The notes: generated by a model from the sequence alone, not told the origin. A stretch of 7,052 nt of DNA from Treponema sp. (GCA_031259345.1 JAIRLQ010000039.1:1-7052), one strand, 5' to 3'. Counted from the stretch's first letter, positions 1 to 6,001 are shown. Made by a program: numbers and translations.

Positions 1-1
1 C

Positions 2-418
2 CGTGCCCGCCCCTCGCAGGCCACCATCTCCAACGCCATGGACGTAGGGACCCCCAGTAATTTTGAGCGCATGGCCGCCCATCTGTCCTGGACGGACATG
101 AAGGAATTCATTCTGGGCGCCTTTGTTACCGACGACGAAACCCGCGATACCATCCGCGCGGTTCACGCCCTGGCCGGTTACGTTTTGGACCCCCACAGCA
201 GCGTGGGCTGGACCGCGGCGGATAAACTCCTGGAGCGCGGCCTTGTTTCCGGCCCCCTGGGAATTCTCTCCACCGCCCACCCCGCAAAATTTGCCGAAAC
301 CGTGGAACCCCTTACCGGCCCCATCCCGGCCCCCCCCGCACTGGCAAAAGTCATGGAACGCAGCCCGCTAAGCCGCAGTATTCCTGCGGATATTTGCGTG
401 CTGAAAGAGATTCTGTAA
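2..418 (+). CDS. thrC: threonine synthase, C-terminal fragment (5' end outside window)
   Basis: Threonine synthase is a PLP enzyme that converts O-phospho-L-homoserine to L-threonine, the last step of threonine biosynthesis in the cytoplasm. The frame is open from base 2 and gives 138 residues before TAA at 416-418; the first ATG at 38 is internal, not the start. The visible part begins RARPSQATISNAMDVGTPSN, which matches the conserved '(T/S)xSNAMDVxxPSNxER' block of the E. coli-type enzyme. It then continues through a helical C-terminal domain containing 'VLDPHSSVGW', the usual 'DPHTAVG'-like segment, and 'STAHPAKF', both family hallmarks. The PLP-binding lysine lies upstream of the window and cannot be checked. 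The gene converges on the van operon, with 94 bases between its stop and the vanX stop. Base composition is clearly richer in G+C than in the van genes. The family call is firm; the organism is not identified by it. Confidence 0.92.
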   Translation, partial: RARPSQATISNAMDVGTPSNFERMAAHLSWTDMKEFILGAFVTDDETRDTIRAVHALAGYVLDPHSSVGWTAADKLLERGLVSGPLGILSTAHPAKFAETVEPLTGPIPAPPALAKVMERSPLSRSIPADICVLKEIL

Positions 419-471
419 CAACGGTAACCGTCCGCACAGCCGGTCTGACACATTCCCCTGCTCCATAGTTA

Positions 472-509
472 GAGTTTGTCCATAATGTGTCTACATTATG
501 GACAAACTC
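472..509. terminator. perfect 17-bp inverted repeat after vanX, possible terminator
   Basis: The arm GAGTTTGTCCATAATGT (472-488) is followed by four bases (489-492) and then its exact reverse complement at 493-509. As RNA from either strand it would form a 17-bp stem with a tetraloop. It begins 3 bases beyond the vanX stop codon and 53 bases beyond the thrC stop, so it could end both converging transcripts. Neither side has the run of T expected of a classical intrinsic terminator, so a terminator role is inferred from position only. The palindrome is flanked by AGTTA at 467-471 and 511-515, so it could also be a tiny insertion; see findings. Confidence 0.45.
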
Positions 510-512
510 CAG

Positions 513-1154
513 TTACCGGACCTGCCTGCCGGGGCCTTTGAACACCGGCGGCATGGAAAAATCAAAATACGTGTCAGGATAAGGTTCGTGTTTTAGCATA
601 TAATGCCACCACTCACAATCGTATGAAATAAAACCGCAGGCTTCCATGATGGAACAAAGGCATTGACGGTTTTTAGCTTCGGCCTGCGTAATTCCTTTTG
701 CTCCATGATGTGAAACCGAATCCATCAAATCAAAGTCGCCGCCCATTGGAACAAGCGTACCGGCAGCCAAATGATAAAGCGTTAAATCAATTGCGCCGCC
801 CCGGCTGTGGCTTGACCTGGCGGCCACATATCCTTTTTCAACTATCTCGGATCTGTCAATGTTCGGATAGTGTTTCAGTTTTGTCCGGCCGTCTTCCGGC
901 TGTTTTGACCAGCGCAGAAAACAATCAACGGCGCATTGAGGGCGATAGGCATCCCAAAGAAGAAGGCCAAAACCAAAGGAGGCGGCGTTTTCCCGTGCCT
1001 TTTCCAGAGCTGCGCACAAAGCCCTTGTGCCGATAATTCGATTTACTGTGTATCCATCTACCGGTTTGCCGGTAAAATTGTCCCATGTAGCGTATTTGGC
1101 ATCCCAGCGTATTCCTGGTACAAGCTCATCCACAAAGACAAAATCATTTTTCAT
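513..1154 (-). CDS. vanX: D-Ala-D-Ala dipeptidase VanX
   Basis: VanX is a zinc dipeptidase of the cytoplasm. It hydrolyses D-Ala-D-Ala, removing the host dipeptide so that D-Ala-D-Lac enters the wall precursor. I start it at ATG 1154-1152, giving 213 residues. An AAAGGAG ribosome site lies just upstream, and the ATGA at 1154-1151 overlaps the vanA stop. With this start the key residues fall at the same numbers as in enterococcal VanX: Arg71 (WDAYRP), zinc ligands His116 (SSHSRG), Asp123 and His184, and catalytic Glu181 (EWWHY). The block WDAKYATWDNFTGKPVDGY is nearly invariant in the family. An in-frame ATG 27 bases upstream is less likely, because it would add nine residues with no counterpart. 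The usual protein is about 202 residues. Here the tail after YFDF runs on for about 14 residues (SMPPVFKGPGRQVR) in GC-rich sequence. It is the last gene of the vanHAX unit. Confidence 0.96.
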   Translation of the reverse strand: MKNDFVFVDELVPGIRWDAKYATWDNFTGKPVDGYTVNRIIGTRALCAALEKARENAASFGFGLLLWDAYRPQCAVDCFLRWSKQPEDGRTKLKHYPNIDRSEIVEKGYVAARSSHSRGGAIDLTLYHLAAGTLVPMGGDFDLMDSVSHHGAKGITQAEAKNRQCLCSIMEACGFISYDCEWWHYMLKHEPYPDTYFDFSMPPVFKGPGRQVR

Positions 1155-2194
1155 CGTTTTTCTCCTTTCATTGTCAGGCACACAATCCGGTCGATCACTT
1201 CGGCAAACGATAAGCCTGCGGCCGCCATCATTCCCGGATAACGACTGTACGAAGTCATACCGGGCAAGGTATTAACTTCGTTCAGTATTACGTTCCCGTC
1301 TTCCTTCAGGAACATATCAACCCGTGCAAGTCCCCGGCATCCCAGGGCACGATACACGGCTTTTGCTGTCTCCTGAACAAGCATGCGCTTTTCTGCCGAA
1401 ATGCCGGCGGGAACGATTACCCTGGAGTTTTCAGAACCATTTTCAGGCCTGTTCTCCTGATGGATTCTGAAAAAACCATGTAACAGACAAATTTGATCTA
1501 CCTCGCCTGTAATCAAATCCGTATCATTCCCCAATATCGCGCATCCTACCTCGCTGCCGGCGACAGCCTCTTCAATCAACACTTTCAAGTCATACTGCCC
1601 TGCGGTTTCCACTGCATCCGGCAGTTCTTCTTTTCGACATACCTTGCTGACGCCAAAAGATGAACCGGAACGGGCAGGCTTCACAAAAACAGGATAAATA
1701 AACTGACCGGCATCAATATTCCTGTCCGCCCTAACCGTGCGGAAATTTGGCGTGGCAATTCCCGCGTTTGCGGCGACAATATAGGCAAGGGATTTGTCCA
1801 TACACAAGGCAGAACTTTGAACATCGCAGCCTGCATAGGGGATACCGGAAAGTTCCAACAAACCCTGCATTGCGCCGTCTTCGCCGAGTTTGCCATGCAG
1901 AACGGGAAACACCATATCCAAACGGATCGTTTTGTACTGTCCCTGTTCCTGAACAAGTAATCCGTGTACACTTCTGTCCGGCGACAGTATGGCCGGACGG
2001 CAGTTGCCGTTTTCCCAATCTGTGTCAGGGTATTGGCAGAGTTTCCAGACACCGTTCCGCGTAATTCCGACGTAAAACGGTTCATACTTTTCAATGTTAA
2101 GGTTTTTTGCGACCTCTTGTGCGGATTTAACGGAGACAGGATGTTCTTCACAACAGCCCCCGAATAAAATGGCAATTTTCAACCTGCTATCCAT
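1151..2194 (-). CDS. vanA: D-alanine--D-lactate ligase, VanA type
   Basis: This ATP-grasp ligase joins D-alanine to D-lactate, making the depsipeptide that replaces D-Ala-D-Ala at the end of peptidoglycan precursors. With ATG 2194-2192 it has 347 residues; enterococcal VanA has 343. This start has AAAGGAG about 8 bases upstream and gives MDSRLKIAILFGGCCEEHPVS, which aligns with the family start; an upstream ATG would add six residues. Visible blocks: FGGCCEEHPVSVKS (11-24), HGKLGEDGAMQG (100-111), CMDKSLAYIVAANAGIATP (131-149), VFVKPARSGSSFGV (169-182), EVDQI (231-235), RVDMF and LNEVNTLPGMTSYSRYP (304-320). His245 in FRIHQE matches VanA His244, the omega-loop residue that favours D-lactate; a plain D-Ala-D-Ala ligase would have a Tyr/Lys-type loop there. 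By eye it lies between the VanA, VanM and VanD groups, so the symbol is a family label and the exact type is unassigned. It overlaps vanH by 8 bases and vanX by 4. Confidence 0.95.
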   Translation of the reverse strand: MDSRLKIAILFGGCCEEHPVSVKSAQEVAKNLNIEKYEPFYVGITRNGVWKLCQYPDTDWENGNCRPAILSPDRSVHGLLVQEQGQYKTIRLDMVFPVLHGKLGEDGAMQGLLELSGIPYAGCDVQSSALCMDKSLAYIVAANAGIATPNFRTVRADRNIDAGQFIYPVFVKPARSGSSFGVSKVCRKEELPDAVETAGQYDLKVLIEEAVAGSEVGCAILGNDTDLITGEVDQICLLHGFFRIHQENRPENGSENSRVIVPAGISAEKRMLVQETAKAVYRALGCRGLARVDMFLKEDGNVILNEVNTLPGMTSYSRYPGMMAAAGLSFAEVIDRIVCLTMKGEKR

Positions 2195-3161
2195 ACTGTT
2201 TTCTCCTTTCAAATTTCAGACAATTGACAATGGTGTTTTCAACAATTTCACCCAGTGCGTGTTCTGTATGATAGGCGGCGTGCGGACTGATAAGCACATT
2301 TGGTAATTTCTGCAACTGCAACAGCAGCTTGTTTTCAATGGGTTTTTTTCTGTGGTCAAAGTAGAAAACGCCTTCCTCTCCTTCAAGAACATCCAGCGCC
2401 GCGCCGCCTATTTTACCGCTTTCCAGGGCCGGAACAAGAGCTTCGGTATCAAGAAGTGAACCGCGTCCGGTATTGATAATACATGCGCCGTGCTTCATCT
2501 GCCCAATGCGCTGACGGTTGATAAGATGGTGTGTATCAGCGTTAAGCGGTACATGGAGTGTTACAATGTCGCTCTGCCCCAACAATTCATCAAGAGGAAC
2601 ATAATTGATAAAAGTTTTGGGACAATGGTCCAGGGCCAATACACGGCAGCCAAAACCCCGCAGCCTGTCCATAACCGCTGTGCCAATGCGTCCCGTTCCG
2701 ATTATCCCAACGGTCATATCGCGTAATTCTTTTCCGCGTGTATCATGTAATCTAAAATCATGAACGTCTGCACGGCTGATAATTGATTTTGCGTTTCGCA
2801 GTATCATCAACATCAGCATCAATGTGTAATCGGCCACACTGTCGGGCGAATAAACGACATTCTCAACAGAAATACCAAGGTTTTTGGCGCATGTTATATT
2901 GATATGGTCATACCCTATGCTTCTTGTGGAGATATACATTACTCCGGCCTGACTGAGTTCAAAAAGAACGGAATTTGTGATTTTGGTTTTATGATCAACA
3001 CTGATACACCGGTTTCCGCATGCCAGCCCGATATTGGCTTCAGATACCGCCGCATCTGTGATCGCCGGTATAACGCCAAACCGGGGCGCCATCTTCCGGA
3101 ACAGAACGGCCTCATCATGTCCGCAGCCATAAATTGTAATTCCCAATCTTTTTCTGCTCAT
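2187..3161 (-). CDS. vanH: D-lactate dehydrogenase VanH
   Basis: VanH is a cytoplasmic NAD(P)H-dependent 2-hydroxyacid dehydrogenase that reduces pyruvate to D-lactate for the VanA ligase. It has 324 residues; the family has about 322. Visible elements are YISTRSIGYDHIN (76-88), YSPDSVADYT (104-113), the Rossmann motif GTGRIG (155-160), INTGRG with catalytic Arg233, LDVLEGEEGVF (257-266, acidic catalytic region) and catalytic His294 in SPHAAYHTEHAL. The motif set YSPDSVADYT and LDVLEGEE matches VanH-type enzymes. ATG 3161-3159 is the only good start for the conserved N-terminus (RLGITIYGC). Its ribosome site is poor: the nearest purine run, GGGGG at 3180-3176, lies 14 bases away, and an out-of-frame ATG sits between. 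Its TAG at 2189-2187 overlaps the vanA ATG in the eight bases ATGGATAG, which couples translation of the two. Confidence 0.95.
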   Translation of the reverse strand: MSRKRLGITIYGCGHDEAVLFRKMAPRFGVIPAITDAAVSEANIGLACGNRCISVDHKTKITNSVLFELSQAGVMYISTRSIGYDHINITCAKNLGISVENVVYSPDSVADYTLMLMLMILRNAKSIISRADVHDFRLHDTRGKELRDMTVGIIGTGRIGTAVMDRLRGFGCRVLALDHCPKTFINYVPLDELLGQSDIVTLHVPLNADTHHLINRQRIGQMKHGACIINTGRGSLLDTEALVPALESGKIGGAALDVLEGEEGVFYFDHRKKPIENKLLLQLQKLPNVLISPHAAYHTEHALGEIVENTIVNCLKFERRKQYG

Positions 3162-3342
3162 ATATCCAGCGCATGCCCCCTGTGGTGAAAAATCCGTTCG
3201 TACGCCATAAGTTTAGCGCGCAGGAGCGGGCCGTCTCTTAATATCAGGTTGAAAATTTATTAAGATAAAATAAAAATGATCTTGAGATTTTCCTAAGAAA
3301 TTGCCGTGTTTTGCGTGAAAAATCTACAAGTGCAAGAGGCTT
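3162..3342 (-). promoter_or_regulatory. vanS-vanH intergenic region, likely VanR-responsive vanH promoter
   Basis: This 181-base gap precedes vanHAX and holds no gene. It is the place where vanA-type clusters carry the VanR-activated vanH promoter. Read on the minus strand, three similar hexamers recur in helical phase: TCTTAG (3298-3293), TCTCAA (3287-3282) and TCTTAA (3265-3260). Their starts are 11 and 22 bases apart, as is common for OmpR/PhoB-family regulators. The last box also opens a dyad: TCTTAAT at 3265-3259 is matched by ATTAAGA at 3242-3236. A -10-like GATATT or TATTAA lies at about 3245-3238, with the last box near the expected -35 position. The core at 3241-3300 is strikingly AT-rich, whereas the leader at 3195-3240 is GC-rich. 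Promoter position and VanR binding are inferred; no -35 of good quality is visible, which would suit activator dependence. Confidence 0.6.
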
Positions 3343-4518
3343 TCAGGAAATGATTTGGGCGGCAGGAGGGTAGGGAAGCTCTACCGTAAATGTTGTGTAA
3401 TCATTGTCGCTTTCGGCAAAAATTTGCCCACCATGCTGAACAACAATTTCTTTGGCAATCGCCAGGCCAAGACCCGCGCCGCCCGTATCGGAAGAACGGG
3501 CATCGTCCAGCCTGAAGAACTTTTCAAACACGGACGCGAGCTTGTCTTTGGGGATACTCCCGGCATTTTTGAATGAGACAGACACTGTGTCCCCGGAGAG
3601 ACCGGCCGTTATGTCAATAACACTGTTATCTTTGCTGTATGCGGCGGCATTCTTCAAAATATTGGAAAAAACCCGCGCAAGCTTGTCAGGATCGGCGTAA
3701 ACGCCCAAATCTTCGGAAGCGTGAATAACCGCCCGTTTGCCGCCTGCGGCAAGCAGCGGATAAAATTCGTCGGCAATTTGTACCAGCATATAGTAAAGGT
3801 CGATATTCTTTTTCATAAGCGTAACCGTTTGAAGGTTATAGCGTGTAATCTCAAAAAATTCGTCGATAAGCTGTTCAAGCCGGTACGCCTTGTCCAGCGT
3901 GATATGCACATATTTTGCCTTTTGTTCAACCGGCATGTCAGGCGCTTCGTCAAGCAGGCTCAAATAACCGATAACGGAGGTAAGCGGCGTTTTAATGTCA
4001 TGCGCCAGATACATAACAACATCGTTCTTTCTTTGATCGGCCAGTTTTGCGTCCTGCTCGCGTTTTTCAAGTGTCTGTTTTAACGTGTTTAGCCGCTGCT
4101 CCAGAAAAGCCATTTCCGCAGAAAGTTCAATTTGTCTGCCTTCACCCCGAATAAGCGAGTCTATGCCATTGTTTACCTCATCAAAATATCTCATAAAATC
4201 AGAAACTATAATGCGGCATAAAAAGAAAAAACAGACAGCAATTGCGATGGATATAAATATTCCCATATTGTTCCGTATGGCGTAGTGGTATATTATCATC
4301 GCGTCCTGGTGGCTTAAATAAAAACTCTTTTCCAAAAAACTTACAATTCCATCCCCTATAACTCCCTGTTGCTGCAAAAATAAGCGCAAGAACACTACAA
4401 TAATGACAGCTATTAGTATTGCAACCAGGACATACAGGTAAAGTTTGCGTTTTATTCCGGAGTAGTCTGTTTTTCTGTCTTTTTTGCCGGTTTTTTTACT
4501 TTTCAATTTTATACCCAA
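3343..4518 (-). CDS. vanS: sensor histidine kinase VanS
   Basis: VanS is the membrane sensor kinase of the VanRS pair. It phosphorylates VanR in the presence of glycopeptide or wall stress and acts as a phosphatase otherwise. The protein has 391 residues. It has a lysine-rich cytoplasmic N-terminus, membrane helices at about 28-47 and 86-105 enclosing a short extracellular loop of about 38 residues, then a linker with QIELSAEM. Next come the H-box MYLAHDIKTPLTS with phospho-acceptor His173, the N-box VFSNILKNAAAYS (283-295), FEKFFRLDDARSSDTGGAGLGLA (F and G boxes, 331-353) and HGGQIFAES. The start is TTG at 4518-4516, inside the vanR 3' end, and the genes overlap by 23 bases; it gives MGIKLKSKK, which aligns with the enterococcal VanS start. 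From memory the kinase core is very close to VanS of the VanA type, while the sensor part (about 1-110) differs more. It ends at TGA 3345-3343. Confidence 0.95.
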   Translation of the reverse strand: MGIKLKSKKTGKKDRKTDYSGIKRKLYLYVLVAILIAVIIVVFLRLFLQQQGVIGDGIVSFLEKSFYLSHQDAMIIYHYAIRNNMGIFISIAIAVCFFFLCRIIVSDFMRYFDEVNNGIDSLIRGEGRQIELSAEMAFLEQRLNTLKQTLEKREQDAKLADQRKNDVVMYLAHDIKTPLTSVIGYLSLLDEAPDMPVEQKAKYVHITLDKAYRLEQLIDEFFEITRYNLQTVTLMKKNIDLYYMLVQIADEFYPLLAAGGKRAVIHASEDLGVYADPDKLARVFSNILKNAAAYSKDNSVIDITAGLSGDTVSVSFKNAGSIPKDKLASVFEKFFRLDDARSSDTGGAGLGLAIAKEIVVQHGGQIFAESDNDYTTFTVELPYPPAAQIIS

Positions 4519-5191
4519 CTCCCCATACCGTTCTTATATATTTCGGATTGTCAGCGGTGTCGTTCATCTTTTCGCGAAGATGCCGAATATGCACGGTGAT
4601 GGTATTATTGCTCTTGCTGAAATATTCGTCGCCCCATATTGCGTGAAACAGTTGTTCGGAACTTACCACATTTCCCCTGCTTTCACAGAGTATCCGAAGA
4701 ACCGAAAACTCGGTAGGGGTAAGGGACAAGGCCTGCTCGTTCAGAAAACATTCATGCGTATTTATGTTAAGGACGAGGCCGGAATGGACAATTATATCCC
4801 CGTTCTGTACCGTTACGCCATTGTATTTTTTATACCGGCGCAACTGCGCTTTAACACGGGCAACCAGTTCCAGCGGACGAAAGGGCTTTGTGATGTAATC
4901 GTCCGCCCCGAGCGTTAATCCTGTAATCTTATCCACCTCCGCATCCTTTGCGGTCAGCATGATAATTGGATACGTGTGTTTATCCCGTATTTTCTGACAG
5001 ATAACAAGGCCGCTTGTGCCGGGAAGCATTATATCCAATATGGCCAGGTCAAAATCTGTCTTTTCGATACATTCCAGCGCTTCTTTGGCAGTATAGCATT
5101 TGCGAACCGAATAGTTCTCATTTTTCAGGTACAACTCAACCAAATCAGCAATTTCACGCTCGTCGTCCACAACAAGGATGTTATCATCCAC
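4496..5191 (-). CDS. vanR: response regulator VanR (OmpR/PhoB family)
   Basis: VanR is a cytoplasmic transcription activator, phosphorylated by VanS, that switches on vanHAX. I chose the GTG at 5191-5189. It gives exactly 231 residues, the length of VanA-type VanR, begins MDDNILVVDDE, and has AAGAGGAG about 9-14 bases upstream. The frame stays open for 80 further codons to 5431, but that stretch lies inside the hydrolase gene and reads as low-complexity Gly/Arg, so it is not used. The receiver domain (about 1-118) has acidic Asp9/Asp10, phospho-acceptor Asp53 (LAILDIMLPG), Thr80 and Lys102 (ITKPFRP). The winged-helix domain (about 135-231) contains LSLTPTEFSVLRIL, the recognition-helix segment NNTITVHIRHLREKM and TVWGVGYKIEK at the C-terminus. 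It overlaps vanS by 23 bases. No promoter is seen in the 29 bases behind it, so it may depend on transcription from the hydrolase gene. Confidence 0.96.
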   Translation of the reverse strand: MDDNILVVDDEREIADLVELYLKNENYSVRKCYTAKEALECIEKTDFDLAILDIMLPGTSGLVICQKIRDKHTYPIIMLTAKDAEVDKITGLTLGADDYITKPFRPLELVARVKAQLRRYKKYNGVTVQNGDIIVHSGLVLNINTHECFLNEQALSLTPTEFSVLRILCESRGNVVSSEQLFHAIWGDEYFSKSNNTITVHIRHLREKMNDTADNPKYIRTVWGVGYKIEK

Positions 5192-5220
5192 AGTACCAAG
5201 TCTCCTCTTGCAACAGGCTG

Positions 5221-5859
5221 CTAGAGAATTCCCAGCGCCTTGAGCCACTCCGCCGCTATGATGCCGTGGCCCCTGGGCGTTGGGTGTACGCCGTCGGCGG
5301 ACATATCCGCTTCGCGTATCCCTTCCACCGCGTAACGGGCAAAAATACCGTCCAGGGGGATGAAGACATCGGCGAATTCTTTTGCCAAACGCCGCACGGC
5401 CTGTATCTTGGGATCCAAATCCTCCCGCCACAGGGCCTTGGCGGGATCGGAGTTAAGCAGAAAGGGTTCAATGATAACGATAGCCGCCTGGGGAAGATCC
5501 CGCTTCAGATTCTCAAGCAGGGTACGGTAATTTTTTTCATAGACTTCCGTTGAGGTCGGATCGGCAGAATCGTAACGGCGCCAGGTGTCGTTTATGCCGA
5601 TAAGAACGGAAACCAGGTCAGGCTTTAGGGCCCTGAAATCCGCATCGTAGCGCGCCACCAGGTCTTTGGCCCTATTCCCCGAAATCCCCCGGTTCAAAAA
5701 GCCTGCCCCGGAACCGGGGAACAGATTCCGCCAAAGCCCCGCGACCCTGGCGGGGTACCCGTCGCCAAGATCGCTTCCATCGTCCCGTGCCCGGCCGCAG
5801 TCGGTAATGGAATCCCCCTGAAAAAGGACAAGCGATTTTTCATTCACATAACGTTTCAT
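5221..5859 (-). CDS. SGNH/GDSL-family hydrolase
   Basis: The protein is a 212-residue esterase/lipase-like enzyme of the SGNH fold. All four blocks are visible: nucleophile Ser17 in LFQGDSITD, the Gly/Asn block II in NRGISGNR (56-63), Asn90 in LIGINDTW, and Asp189/His192 in SADGVHPT. No signal peptide or membrane segment is seen, so it is probably cytoplasmic. It resembles bacterial GDSL 'lysophospholipase L1-like' or carbohydrate O-acetyl esterase members, and the substrate cannot be told from sequence. The start ATG 5859-5857 has a strong AGGAGG ribosome site six bases upstream. Its TAG at 5223-5221 is followed 29 bases later by vanR on the same strand, so readthrough into vanRS is likely. 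Codon use is GC-rich like thrC and unlike vanRS, marking it as resident DNA rather than part of the van cassette. A cell-wall link is only a guess from position. Confidence 0.9.
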   Translation of the reverse strand: MKRYVNEKSLVLFQGDSITDCGRARDDGSDLGDGYPARVAGLWRNLFPGSGAGFLNRGISGNRAKDLVARYDADFRALKPDLVSVLIGINDTWRRYDSADPTSTEVYEKNYRTLLENLKRDLPQAAIVIIEPFLLNSDPAKALWREDLDPKIQAVRRLAKEFADVFIPLDGIFARYAVEGIREADMSADGVHPTPRGHGIIAAEWLKALGIL

Positions 5860-5965
5860 GCAGAACCTCCTGTTTGCCCGGACAAGTTTACTCCAAAGTC
5901 GATAAAATGGCGATAGTTCCCCCCGTGTTCAGGTACCCACTGCAGCCTGTCGGCGGGCGACCCCC

Positions 5966-5980
5966 GAAATGCCTCATTTC
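5966..5980. promoter_or_regulatory. short dyad upstream of the ychJ promoter
   Basis: GAAATG (5966-5971) and CATTTC (5975-5980) form a perfect 6-bp dyad around three bases, ending 21 bases before the -35 element at 6002. A second small dyad, AAAGG/CCTTT at 5993-6004, overlaps that -35. Both lie in the divergent gap between the hydrolase and ychJ, so an operator role is possible, but the arms are short and chance is a real alternative. Confidence 0.2.
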
Positions 5981-6001
5981 AAAATGTTACCGAAAGGCCC
6001 C

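Noticed and set aside
421..431. Small palindrome ACGGTAACCGT after thrC
   Set aside because: Five-base arms around one base, with no T-run; too small to call a terminator or operator.
472..509. dif/Xer-type recombination site
   Set aside because: The arms resemble Xer half-sites in containing CATAA/TTATG, but the spacing between candidate 11-base arms is 10 rather than 6-8 bases, and perfect symmetry is not expected of dif.
3115..3174. Upstream ORF overlapping the vanH start (ATG at 3174-3172, 19 codons)
   Set aside because: It is out of frame with vanH and the only purine run is immediately next to its ATG, too close for a ribosome site. It is most likely chance, though it could slightly hinder vanH translation.
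4496..5431. Longer vanR of 311 residues reading back into the hydrolase gene
   Set aside because: The extra 80 codons lie antiphase inside a well-supported hydrolase gene and read as Gly/Arg-rich low complexity. The GTG at 5191 has a good ribosome site and gives the family length.
5879..5894. GGACAAGTTTACTCC resembling the palindrome arm GGACAAACTC at 500-509
   Set aside because: The match needs a four-base gap and lies inside resident DNA beyond the hydrolase start, so it is not convincing as the other end of a mobile element.
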